From positions 744,001 through 808,000 of the forward strand of contig JANFOG010000015.1 of NCBI GenBank assembly GCA_024336345.1: a DNA stretch of 64,000 nucleotides, given 5' to 3'. Below, one piece after another: positions 1 to 12,507 of this stretch (position 1 is the first letter of the stretch; each line of letters starts with the position of its first letter). Under the pieces are notes generated by a model. The model saw only the letters and a list, made by a program, of their open reading frames with translations, was not told the origin of the DNA and did no database searches. A program made the translations under genes and the position numbers. This stretch comes from Mariannaea sp. PMI_226 (taxonomy: Eukaryota > Ascomycota > Sordariomycetes > Hypocreales > Nectriaceae).

Positions 1-1707
1 GGTCTTTGGCAGCATCATGCCTGGTGGCTCAGGTTGGGACCACTGTGATCGACATGTAATGCATGGTGAGGAATTTTCAAATGCATGCAAGTCTTGCATT
101 TTCCTTGGGCAACCTTCAAACTTTTGGGATTAGACTCAAGGATAGTCCGAAAATTGCCGCTGTAATTTCTTGTGTTGCCCATCATATTTTAGTCCTTTCC
201 GATTCTAGTCGCCTACCTGCTACTATGATAACTCCGTACCAACAAGTGAGCTTCAAGCGCCTGGTAGGTAGGCTCTATGATTCTCTATTCGACAAGACCG
301 AGCCACACAATTTCATAACTTAAAATCTCTTAGCATTTCAATTCATCAATTTAATACATTTAGACGAGAAAAGCTTCTAGTTCTAAACCAGTTGAAGACT
401 CGCATTCTCGGTAGCTTGCAGTGTCGGTGGCTCGCAGTGCATACCTGCTTCATTATGCACCAACAATGTTCATCCACCAACCTTTTGGCTGGTTCATTGA
501 TTTCAACATGCCACACGCCGATCTCTATGGGGCGGAGTTTGTCGGAAGAGAGCTGTGCGGGTACCTGGGGCCAAAGTTTTTTTGGGGCTTGTAGGTTCGG
601 GTGCCGAGATCGTGGGGATTGGGCTTATACGGGGATTGAAGGCGGCGGTTATCGTCACTACCACCGAGCAACGCTTAAAATGAAGACTATGCCTGATGTG
701 AGAAACATTGCGTGATCGGAGACGTTACCTTCGCAGTTGCATGACAAGTAAGTGTGATGATAACCAGGGTGAGTCTCATCCGCTGCTATGAGGGGAATTA
801 GACATCCTCGACACACATGTGTGCGCTTCCATGCCTCAGGACTTGATTTTTGTCTCACTAAAAAAGAAGGGAAACGACAAGTGCACAGCTGTCTGATGAG
901 TTCATACTTATCGAATGTGAGACAACGTAGCTAGTTTCCCCAATCGATGGCTTTTGCCTCTTGGCCTTTGTCAAGTTTGATTTAAAAAGAGGGTTATATC
1001 TTTCGGCTGCCCTAAATCACGGCAAACTCGGCTTCACGATGCCACTGACTGAGGCACGCGATGTGTTTTTTGTGACCAAAATGTTGTTTCTAGAGGCATC
1101 GGGATCATTGTTCACTTTATGAGAACAGGTTTTGAACGCTCAGGGACTAATGACCGGCACTTGATTGTTTACGTGCTATTCTTATGATATGTCCACGTAC
1201 GACGGGTCGCTTTGCAAGTGACGGGCTTCAACCCACTCGAGTGGATAGGTAGAGCTAGTTGTGGCTAGATTCTGAGCCAATGATGAACGTTTCATGGTTT
1301 GCGAGTGAGCTATACCATTGTTAGATGTTCGCCTGACATGTAATGTATATAGTCTTGGTCATCATAGTCAAAATTCTCCTTGCAACTGAGATCAGCACCC
1401 CCAGCCACTCCCCTCAATCAAGCAAGTCTGATCTGGGGCTTATTTCGGACCATAGGGTGCGATGGGACACGTGTCTGAAGGCGGGCGATTATCTGGTTAA
1501 TGCCCATACGAAACTGCATTGAGTTCGGCAATATCTGTTGAGCACACAGAATATCACTCCTTTCCCTTCCCGACATAATTGAAAATGAGACATGAGACTA
1601 TTGGACCAGAAGTTGTACCAAAATGGCCTCAATGTAAAATTCTGTCCCTAGAGACCAAACCCAAATTACATGATATTGCTATCTTTATATTAGAGATGCT
1701 TCGTCCC
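1..1707. other. gene-poor left flank
   Basis: I see no gene here. The open frames are short (at most 132 codons), show no family motifs, and the longest one (1579-1977) is antisense to the HET pseudogene. No RNA gene or repeat was recognised. Confidence 0.5.
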
Positions 1708-3631
1708 TTACCTGAGCCTGAATTCCATCCAAGTCTTGCCAAGAGGTGGTGCATTTTCTGGATCCCAGTCGAGCCCGAAATTTCTCAATTTAGCGAAACC
1801 GATTCGTTGGTAAACGCCTTGCTCTTCTGTTTCAGTGACTACCATCACAAACCGTCTCAAGGGAAATCCTGGTACTCGAGCAAGCTCAAAGGCCACACAT
1901 TTACCCAGCTTCTGTACGTCGAGATTTTTTGCCGTAACAGTGAACTCCCATTTCACGAGCTTACCATCTTCGGCTAGAGACGTGACCTGGATTTTTTCTC
2001 TTTTGATACTGATCCGGTCATGGATGAGACCACTGATTAGCCAAAGGGGTGTGACCAAACCGGAGAGGAGAAGCGTGTCTGAGCTGGGCGTGCTAGGGTC
2101 AGTAACCCTTTCGAAGTACTCATCTAAGCTACACCAGTTGTGGTCATCGTACTGGACTTTGAATTGCACATCTGAAGTACATCCGAGTCTTTTCCAATCC
2201 CACTCATCAAGTTCCCATTTGATAGCTCCCTCCCAACCAGTCCATGACCAACTTGGGAATCCATCTCGCCGGGTCAGAGGCTGGTCGACGTTCCAGCAGA
2301 GTCCATTGCAGAAGTCTATGGTTGGAGACCACTCATATGAGTCGTACGCTTCTTGTTCTTCGCGAAGTCTCATTTCTCTTAGCTTAGGCGGTCGGAGGAG
2401 GAAGGGCACGCCCCGGCAGTGTCGGATCTTTTGTGGACTTTTTCCCAACGCGCGTAATATGCCAGAAACTCCATTCAAGATGTCTGAAGAGTTGGTGAGT
2501 GTCTTCGCACTGTACTCCTCAATTCGCTGCACAACCTCCCACCCTGTTCGCCCAAGTTGGCGAGGAAACATCCCCAGGTTAACACCGCTGCAAAACGAGG
2601 AGTTGAAGCGTCTCGAATCCTGTGTATGCAGCGCCGTCGGAGCAATACATTTCGCAGCACTCAAAGTAGACTTGTTGGTACGTGAAAACAAGCCGTCTCC
2701 GAGAATGTAGTCCTTCTTGGTACGTCCAGCCCCTTTAGTTCCATGCAGAATGCAGGATCCAATCACGAGGGCCCCACATCTAAGACACTAGGAAATGCTT
2801 TCCTATTCTTGCTGGTGGTTGGACCACGCGTCTGGGGCTGACACCAGGGAGGCCATACTCAGCGTTCTTCCCAGCAGCTGCAATTATTGTCAACTCCGCG
2901 TTGTTGTAGATGAGATCCATCTTGTGAACTTGCTGTGCCGCTGGACAACTTTGGTTGATGCAATATCGATCCACCCAGAGATACCTGAATCCGAGCGCTC
3001 GTGTTGTGATGGCATCTTTGATGGTTCTTGGCATGTCAGCAGGTAACGCCGCCGTGAATGGGATTTCAGTGGTGACTCCACCCCCCCATAGATAGCTCAA
3101 AGCAACATATGGCATTCCATTTGCAGGAATAATCTTGTTGTTATCGCAGTCTATAAGCTTAAGCGAAAGGATCGCGTTCAATCCTGCCTTGTCGCTGATC
3201 GATGCGCAAGTTTTAATGTGATGAGCTCCGCAGTATCGTAGCCAATATTTGACAATTTCGAAATCGACATGGGGTCTCAAGAGACGATCGATGTCTCTGC
3301 CTTTTGGTTGGGAAACTATTGAAGGCCAACGATGGTGGTGCAGCGACAACATGGTTATGTTGACTGACGCCCATCCTCTGTCCAAAATCCGACTGCTAGA
3401 ATATGATCGGAGATTCAATTCGTTTTTGCGCATCTGTTCTTTGGACAAGTAGAAACTCTTCATGATAAGCTGACATAAAGAGCAATTGTCCAACTGATAT
3501 GGTTCTGTCAGATGTTGCCATCTATGGATCACCGCCCCGGCCTTTGTGAAGTAGGTTTTGCGAAACAGCATATCCAAATCGATCATTCGACACCGTCTGC
3601 AGAGAGGGCTGTTTTCAGATCTCGTACGCAT
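1708..3631 (-). pseudogene. HET-domain (heterokaryon incompatibility) gene, disrupted
   Basis: HET proteins of filamentous ascomycetes trigger incompatibility cell death when genetically different hyphae fuse. The first 283 codons (3631-2783) carry a HET core: a CxLC element, a VALSYLWGG element (the usual 'LSY.WG' block) and a 'YLWVDRYCINQ' block, then a 'YNNAELTIIAAAG' block. The frame then meets TAG at 2780-2782 and TAA at 2735-2737. The same frame beyond these stops still encodes the typical HET tail with a GWTYQE element, an SRRRLVF element and an FEC-xx-MYC pattern. A shift of one base near 2640 moves the homologous frame into the second long frame (down to 1708), which holds the downstream region (FCSGVNLGMF, then a DGFPSWSW-x-GW element). 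No GT-AG intron that I could draw removes both stops and keeps the frame. I therefore call it a decayed allele; assembly error is the alternative. Confidence 0.75.
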
Positions 3632-6600
3632 GGTCCCACGAGGCGATGTTCCTCTAGCTTGTTATGTCTGTCTGGGGTGAGAATGTGAAGGGACAATTTC
3701 CAAATGGCCAGCTCGCCACCAGCCCAGCTGCCATTTTATAGTAGTCACGAGGATGTTGCCTGAGCGCCTAGTCGTTGGTTTTTTCAGTTTTGAGAAGGCC
3801 TCCAAGAAGTATTCATGGAAGAACGAATCAGGAACAAGGTTGAAAGAGCACAGCCTCAAGATGAAACGTGTGTTGGTTGTGTTGATAGCCAGGTCGCTTT
3901 AATGGGCCGCAAGGCTTTTTCTGTAAGTGGCGGGGTTGGACACTTATCAAAGAGTTTGCACGTCTGCACGATAATAGATAAATAAGTTGCCGTCTTCATA
4001 CGCCAAGGCTAGGCATACAACTTTACTAGGAATTGGCAATGTCTATTTTGAGCATTATATACTTAGCCACCTTAGACGTGTCACATAGAATAGAGTCAAC
4101 TTCAAGGCATAGAAGGTCTTGATTTTCAGCTATGGAAAGGTCCTATAGCAGGCTATTTATCTTCTATGGATAGGGCAGTCTATAGGGGCTTGACCCCTAT
4201 AAGGTCTCACTGTTCCTGTTGTTATAGGTTGTGTTTTACTTACACAGTCATAGCTGCCGGCGATCTCTTCACCGCACAGCAGCTTTGGTGTTGACCGCTA
4301 TTTGACAAGACGTAGTTGAAGAGGCCGAATTTAGGTCCGTTGTCCACTGCAGATCTGGCGTCATCTTGTTGACTTCTACAATACAGATGTCAGTCTTTTT
4401 AACCTTCCCATTTGTCACTTTTTTTTCCTATTCGCCGATCTTTCGTCCATTAATAATACGTTACCTGACTTTCGGCATCGATGGACAACTTCCCATGGCG
4501 TGCTGCTTCAAAATTGAGCTAATTCAAATGTACTGAAAATCTTAGGCAGTCTGTTGTTGCTCCTACTTGCAGCTCGACTAAAGCTATTTTTGAATACAAC
4601 TTTATCTTTGACCAGTCAATGCGGTTATTTTGAGAATCAACTTCTGAGGTCGGTTGCAGAATGACAGGTGTGCAGCTCCCACCGGAATGGACATCCGAAC
4701 AAAACCTCACATTTGTTCTTCTCGCCAGTCCAATCATCTCCAGTTTGGAACACTTTACGTCTAATCCTTCTACGAAACTCAGTCTGGCGGTACCTACTGC
4801 TAAAAGGAGGCTCTCGGCAAACATGATGCTATGACGTTTCCCAACGGTTTATTCCAATGGGGTGTTGGATACCAACACTAGTCCTTGACAACTAGTGCCT
4901 TTTTTAAACGAACAGCTCCAGCCGCATTCTGACGTACTTCTGGCCTTTCGCTGCTCACTCAATCTCAAACTGAAATTTCAGTGTGAGATTTCTGCATTCT
5001 GTAGAGAATACGCAAGACATCGAGTTATATTAATTCGGAACCAGGCCCGAGCTTCCACTGCATCATCTAAGGAACCTAATCGCCCGCAAGAAAATGACGA
5101 GAGACGAGCAAATACGACGGATCAGATCATTAGTATCGCTATCGCCAACCATGGTAACTTCTACTTCTATACCACAGAGATGCCGGTATTCAGACCGATA
5201 AGCAGCTTATGCTTTGACTGACTGTTCGATGCACTGTCGATTCCTCCCTCGTTCATTATCATCGACTCATTGGTACTAACCAATCCATATGTAACAAATT
5301 ATTGACATACCAGAGCAATTCCAAGGCCTAGATCATAAGAACTCGACTGTTCATTTGATTCTCTGATGAACTCTTTTTGCCGTTGTTTTGTATTCCCCCC
5401 TCCTTTTTGCGTAAGTGTGTGCTGCAGTTGGATATTCCTAAGTTGTGGGCTGTTTTCCCACTCAGCAGACGACGAATAACGCGGTCAAGTTGGAGCCGCA
5501 GTGTGTTTTTTTGCAGGGAATTATTCCAGGCACGATATGGACGTTTTCTGGTTTTCGTGTTTATGATTCCTCCCATCCTCATAAAAGGGGGGGTTTGTGA
5601 TACAGCACTTACCTACATATTGTGATCTGTATTGGACATCAGCCAGGCTGTAAGGGAATGATAGCCTCTGAGGGACCGGGCAATATCCACGTGTAATGGC
5701 TTCCACAATTACTAATGGTGTGCAGATTACCTAAAACAGGTATTCACATGTTCTACGATTCTAGCGTTCCTGGCAAACCTGGGTGCCTAAGTAACGTACC
5801 CAAGTAGCTAGAGTAAGGTACCGTACCTACTGTATATAATGGCCCAGTGGAAAGGATGGATAGGTGGCTTGGGCTTTGGAGGCCAGCGCGTGTATCATCT
5901 CATGTGGCCATTGCATTCCGTATATAGAGCGATAGAGCTAGAAAACCACCGTAAGTACCGTAAATATCATGATGAAGACTTAAATCTTATTTACCAAATG
6001 ACTTGTTACCCATTCTAGGTTCCGCGTGAGAATATCGAATGACTTCTTTGACGATAACTATCGCATTATTGCGGAGGAGTACTTGAGTATATACTAGATA
6101 TTCAGTTAACTTAATGAGGCGAGCATATCTAGCACCTGTTTGGCGGATTTTAAAACACACCGTCTCATATAGGCGAGGTGGTCTTGGCCGCGCATGACTT
6201 TTCTCCAGCGGTGTCTTTGACTTAGGAATAATATCGAGGTACTCACGGATAGCGAGTGCCACAGATGGGATAGACAAGAAAGCCTGCAATGATCTCTCCT
6301 TTCTCTTTTTGCAGTTGATGGCTAATAATGCTTGAAAAGAATGGAAGATATCTCCGGCAACCCAGTCGTGAAACAATAGCAAGTCCCAAATGGAAGTGCT
6401 TTTCAGTAGATATTCTGTATTGCTCCATGTGGTCTCAAGATCCTCCATCTAGTTGGAAATGCCAACGGTACAACTTCAATTGTGATTCATACAAGACTCT
6501 AGGGAAGGGGTGTTACAGTCTCCCGAGCTGCACTGCGTGGGGATAAATATCGCATACGGTGGAGAGAGTATCCATTGGAACCTTGCTGTGCACCAAAAAT

Positions 6601-9471
6601 GACTAGGTTGGCCTCATGCGGACGAAGTTGCGAAGTTAGGAGCGAGTGCCCAGAACGCATTGTTTGTAATTGATCGTCCGCGACTATACCCTTTCTAAAA
6701 TATACTCATCCCTTTAGCAGTTGTAAGGCAACATGGCCGTACCTGGAACCAAGGTACTCTAGTAGATATCCCATAATATCAAAGGTACGCAAAAAACCAT
6801 AGAAATAGTAAAATCAAAGGTGGTGTAGCAAATAAAACCAGATTGTTTTATGTACTGAGGGGGATCATCAGGACTTCGACTGTAGGCAAACTTAGCAGGG
6901 AATGAAAGTATCACTCATGTTCCTGTCTCTAAATTCGTGAAAGTTCCTGACCTAGTACGGAAATGTTGCCTTATCACCCCTAACGAGATGTAATGGCAAC
7001 TCTAGGTCGACTAGGCGAGCCAAGCTAAGTTAATGGGTCACCGAACCTGAACCACCCGAGCCGCGGAAAATTGCTCAGTAATGGCAGTCAAACGCAAGCT
7101 CACCTATATCCTCCTCCAGCCTCTTCAGTTCACGATATTCAGATTCTGGCGCTTACAGTCTTGGCAGGCGAACATCTCGTTGTCAGTGCGTGCACTCGGT
7201 CACCGAAAGTGGCACGGTACGATGTTCAGGGTAATGCTCGATACGCAAGGGTTTTCGGAGGAGACTGAAAGCTAATAAGCTCATTTTAACTTTATTTTTT
7301 GATTATATCACCGTGACACTACTGATCCACTTCACAGCTAAATGCTTCTGTACTATGCCTTTCGCGGTTCTGAGGCAAGTGGAGTGTTAGAGGGCTCAGG
7401 GCTCCATATCACCCCAACTAACCAACAGGGATATTGGATAATTACTTGTAGCAAATGGCAATGGTCGATTGAGAATTGTTTTTAGAATTAGTTGATGAGG
7501 GTGATCTCAACAGTTCCAGTCAGGGGTATTGGTGATACTTGTTGTATGGGCAAAATATAGTGAAGAATGAAGTACCTCATGGTTTGGAATAGATGATTTG
7601 TTAACATCCTTGTTTGATACTCTCCACTTACCCTAGGACCGTGAAAGGAATGGTATAACTGACATGGTGCCCTAGCGTACACACGCATGGTTATTAGTGG
7701 TGGGATATCAGTCTATGGAGCTCCGGATTGTTTTCTACAGAGCCTTCCTGCAGAGCTGCACCGAGCTCAAGTACGACATGGCACAGTGAGAGATATGATG
7801 GCGCGTGAATGAGCGATGACAGTGCCAATCACTCATTCTGGCGCGCTCATTGACCGAACTCACGACTCTTTACTTGGAATAAGTGACTAAGATGTGGTAG
7901 TTGCCTAACGCATGAGCATCCCGAGTGTGGTAAGATATGACGTGCTATCTAAACTTGCGATAATGAGCACATCGAATGCCGCCCAATAAGGAAGCGGCGG
8001 AGATTTTTGGTTCGGTGTTCCAAAAAGAGACTTTATTAATATAAGCTTATATTATGAATGCGTGTTTTATCGGATTGGTTCGTCCAACGGGTGTATAACG
8101 GCATGTCCAAATCGCGACGGTTCATGGCCATAGGGAACTTGAGATGCGAAACAAGCGACAACGTGCAACAATGAATCTTGCAATGGAAGTTGGATGCCTG
8201 CTCACTCCGTGGGTGCAACAAGGAACAGAGGGCAAGTCGGAATATCTGCTCAAAAGGAAACACCTAATTTTCCATTTGGGTGTCCCGACGATGTGGTTAG
8301 TTGCTGGGTTCGCTCGCCACGCCTGGGGTGACGCCGCCTCCTCTTCCAGGATGGACCCTGACGGTCCCAAACGTGCAGCGTCTAAGCTTATTTCGAACAT
8401 CGTGTGTTTTATGATTGATTTCAACTCTGAAGCTATTCTCTACTGGGTTGAAACTACCCAACCTAGAGACCGTGGGCTGAGAATGGACTCCTACAAACAG
8501 GACTCATACCTTGCTTCGTATGAACAAAATGAAGTGATGTGATTCCTCCCCCAGTTAGCCCAGTTTGTAGGGTTATTCGTAAGGGTACCATCTCAAAGCA
8601 TTTTGGACTTGTCCATGGCCCGTTTATCACCAGCCTCTGCATTCAAGTGGCATGCAATGAGATATCATCAAATAGCGATTCGAATATATCAAGCCGCTCT
8701 TCAGGCCTACACTTCTAGGTTACACAGGCTTCTCAGTATTTGAGAATTTTTCCCTGTAACAAGAATTACTATGAGCTATTTTGAAGATTCTCATAGTCCA
8801 GTGAAAGAGAATTGCCCTTTTTCGTCCCATCTATGTCCGGAACAATTGTCGAAATCACTTAATGACTAAAAATTGGATCTTTGGTAACCTTGTATGTCCC
8901 GCACTGCCATCTCTATCTCCCAACTGTGCAAGTGCAACGAATCGCATTAGTCGGTAAAGTGGGTGGCTTAGTGTAGCGAGCTTGCAGTACTACGGTCTCA
9001 TTCCAGGGCTCTTTCAACCAATGTTGTCCCAGTCTATGAGCACGTTGATAAGCTAGAGAAAGAAATACTGCTCCAAGTCGATATATCCGTAGAAGAGTTG
9101 CCCATGACCAAGTCCTGGATATAGATCGTACTGTACATAATCAAATTTTATTACTTACTCAAGTCCTTCAGCCTCGCAAAAAGCGTATTAGGTTCAACTA
9201 TAGCTTATTTCAGGCTTTCATAGGACCAGTGAGCACGTGTATTATATCTCGAGATAATACCTAATGTCTAATCGGGATTGGACCCAGTTGTTAGGACCAG
9301 ACCTGAACGAGATCTAGATATCTATAAGAAGGTTGTCAGTACACTGTCCGAACAACGATCCACACCATCACCATCATCAACTGCTGTACGACTAAGTTGA
9401 CCTTTTACTGCCAGATTTCAATTTTCGTGCTTGGAGTGCATCGGCAGTGCCTATTATCTGTCTGTATCACA
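3632..9471. other. 5.8 kb gene desert
   Basis: This AT-rich stretch holds only short open frames on both strands. The longest are 5987-6448 (-) with 153 codons and 8144-8542 (+) with 132 codons. Neither shows a recognisable domain, signal peptide or membrane segment. A TATAAG element near 9323 and a pyrimidine/CAT-rich stretch up to 9471 probably belong to the promoter and 5' leader of the next gene. No tRNA, rRNA or clear transposon ends were recognised. Confidence 0.5.
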
Positions 9472-11619
9472 ATGCGCCCCATCACAGTTCTTATCCTGGC
9501 CTTCGCAGCTCTTGGTCGAGCAGCACAAATACCTAGGAAGCCACTCGCTGCCATCAGACAAGCCAGGGCGCAACTTGAAGCGCGAGATCTGGTCAACGGA
9601 TGCCCTAATAAGGACACCGTGGACATAGATTCAAGTGATCCCGCATCGTTCCAGAAAGCCAACGCTCATACCTACCTGGATGGGTTCCTGAAGAATAATG
9701 ATTATGCAGTTCTGAGTAGGTACCTCTTGGCAACACTTTAATTTATAAGCTAATATGTACTCTAGAGAATTCAACAAGCTGGGCGAGACTGATGGACCAA
9801 TCTACTAGCTTCGGAGGAGGGTTTCCGAGCCAGCTAGATTGTACGGAGATGACCACTGGTAGTTGTGTTATTCCTACTGTGGATTGCAATAATTTTACGC
9901 CACATGAAGGTAGGATTGAGAAAAAAAAACCTTCCATCTTTTGATTTGCTTTCTTATCACTAACCGAATACTAGTTTGGTGGATTAGAGGCTCAGTTGTC
10001 AACGTGCACAACTTTTTCTACGGAGCATTTACGGCTCTTAGCATCTACATCCAAAACTCAACATTACATGTCGATAGCATGGTTAAGAATTTCGATGTTG
10101 GAAGCATGAATAAGGAGAACAAACTCCTTATTGCAGATATTCTTAAAGTATTCTCACCATTTGGCTCTATCTTTGATAAGTCAAATAAGCTTAATGATGG
10201 CCCCGGTACGTTGTCAGATAAGGCCGGTCTGATTGGTGCGGTCATTGGCCTCGGAGGAGCAGCTGTTTCTCTATTCAATGCCATTGACGAACAAAATAAG
10301 CCTAGCCCTCCAACTGCAGCAGATATGGCAGCCCTCGCTGGTGACCAGTTGGCTGGATTCTACACCAGCACACTTGATATGATCAGGAACACAAACAGGC
10401 AGATCTTTATGAGCGTAAGGGACAATGAAAAGGACTACCTCACACCCTTTGTCAAGTCTCTGAAGCAGATTGGTGCTAATGTCCCGGACGGCATGCACCC
10501 AATTGCACAAATCCTTGGATCTGGTGTATTCGTTCCTCCTCCTGATGGCAACTTTTTCCCAGCATTCGAAGCGGCTATGAATCTCACGCAATGGCAGCTT
10601 GCGGCGTCTCTCTTGGCTGCCCAGAAGGTAGCAGTCTATGAGAATTTGAAGGGTCAAGAGAAGTGGTGCACTAAGAAAATGGCTTGGTGGTCTGGCAGCA
10701 CCTGTTTCACTTTGAAAAAGATTGATGTTGATGATGATACTGGAGCCATCACGAAAGCTGAGGATATCCCGGACGATATTGTCAATAAGTGGGGCCAATA
10801 TCATCTCAACTGGCCCGGAATCTATCAAAATGTTCGGGATTGTGGCAACAAGGGCACTGGACCCGATTACAACGCTCAGTACACTGGCGACTATCCTCCA
10901 TGTGCCTTCGCCCTTACTTATGTTCAGGGTAACGATGAGTGTCCTATTTTTCCGGGCCCTAAAGGCTTCGAATTTACGGGATGTGATTTCCCTTGCAACC
11001 CGCCAAATATGTGCAACGATCCCAATGTATGTGCTGATGGCTACCGAGAGTGCCAGCATTGGGATTGGTGGCAGGACTTCAGAAAGGGAAACGCTGGACT
11101 CGCGACGAACCCGGATGGGACCAAGATTGTAAGAATTGATGATCCCCCTAGCCTGTCACTGTACTAATCTTGGCCTACTATAGCATGTTAATAGTGGGTG
11201 TATTGTTATCAACGATAGCCCGCGGTGCCAGGGCGGAGATCCCTATCGTAAGTAGAGGCATATTGACATGCAAAAAAGAAGAAAAAAGAAGAAAAAGAAG
11301 AGAGTCTATATTAACGATCAACAGGCGTTGCATACCAGAACTCGGACCAGTCGAGTGTCACCATTTACGCTAAACTTCCTTCCGACACAACTAACCAAAT
11401 GGTTACGCCTGGATGCCAACTTGATGCCAAGGTCCCAGCCAGCTATGGAGATGTATTCATTGGAGGAGATGATTGTCTATACGACTCGTCTAGTAAGTTC
11501 ATTCCACAAACGTAGGAAGTAAAACTAATCACACCTCTATAGACAATCAAATCAACGGTCAATGTTGCACAGCCTCTACGACGACACAGGTTGTCAACCC
11601 ATACTATAAATCGTCTTAG
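9472..11619 (+). CDS. secreted protein of unknown function, cysteine-rich C-terminus
   Basis: I do not recognise this family. The model has six exons: 9472-9715, 9766-9909, 9975-11128, 11184-11247, 11325-11492 and 11543-11619. All five introns are GT-AG (49-77 nt) and the frame holds throughout, giving 616 residues. The start at 9472 gives a classic signal peptide (hydrophobic residues 4-17, Ala-rich cleavage region). The mature part has a Gly/Ala-rich hydrophobic stretch (AGLIGAVIGLGGAAVSLF), a helical middle, and a C-terminal third rich in Cys and Trp (for example NPPNMCNDPNVC, then CIVINDSPRC and GQCCTAS from the last exons), which suggests disulfide bonds. An upstream ATG at 9397 is in frame but would bury the signal peptide. 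The gene lies just outside the polyketide cluster and has its own TATA-like element near 9323. An extracellular or cell-surface role is inferred only from the signal peptide and cysteines. Confidence 0.75.
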
Positions 11620-12507
11620 CAGTGGCCGCTCTATATCTTTGAACTGTTTTTATCCTTCTTGAGATGGTCCAATTCATTCTGTAAGACTGAATCGGAGCAT
11701 ATGTGGTTTATGCTAGTATGTAGTATGAGCATGAAGCTAGCATAGCTTGGTCTATGTACGTAGTTAATGAAGAAAGGAATAATTTTTGGAGACAAAAACG
11801 TACCTGCTGATCTATTTATGACTGTGCGAGGTATTGGTTTGGCGGTCTGTTGAAAATGCTGGGTGACCCAATGTGCTTGATTATTTGTGCGAGTTGTGTG
11901 TCTAGTCTTTCCAACCTACTCCGTACAGACCACAGAGTACACAGAAGAAATACTCATGCATGATATGTATTTAGAATACTGGCTTAGGGTCGCTTACCCA
12001 GTTTATCCTTCTGATGAATAGCCTGATTGAAACTTGGGCAACTTCCAATCCTGTAAAAGCCGTAACGAATGGCCACCTCTACCCTCTCTTACTCCCTAGT
12101 CCGAGTTCGGCCCAGCTATTCACCTGAGCACTCCCCTCCCTTTTGAACTTAATCAAAGCAATCCTCGAATGATAACCGTTGTCTAATGCTGGCTACCACC
12201 TGTTCCAAGGATAGATTGGCAAAACTCATCATCAAGTTAACGGGCATGGATTAGGAGACTCTGTTGACTGCTGATCGTCCCGCCGGGTTTTTTGATGCTT
12301 TAGTATGTTGTAGTAAAAGCGTCAAATAGCAAGCAGAGAACAAATTTCGGCGATTGTAGCAATTTTGATGCAGTCCTAGAACCTCATACCGGGTTATTGC
12401 CTGACTCGCGAAATTTATGTACCGTGTTAAGCTCTGTCACCTCTGAGTTTATTGGGTTATCCTATGAACTACATTACAGGTTTGAAGCAAGATTCATTCC
12501 TCGCTTG
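11620..12507. other. convergent intergenic region
   Basis: This is AT-rich sequence between the 3' ends of the secreted-protein gene and the fasciclin gene. I see no convincing coding frame. It should hold both 3' ends and their polyadenylation sites. Confidence 0.5.

Noticed and set aside
1835..2710. 291-codon plus-strand open frame
   Set aside because: It lies antisense to the HET-domain gene; the minus strand carries the family motifs.
2720..2800. An intron in the HET gene that would hide the stops
   Set aside because: The only GT...AG pair spanning both stops (from the GTG before the TAG to the AG after the TAA) leaves the wrong frame and does not explain the later shift near 2640.
5987..6448. 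153-codon minus-strand frame in the left gene desert
   Set aside because: No domain, signal peptide or homologous block could be recognised; kept only as a note in the desert entry.
10271..11059. 262-codon minus-strand open frame
   Set aside because: It is antisense to exon 3 of the secreted-protein gene and shows no domain.
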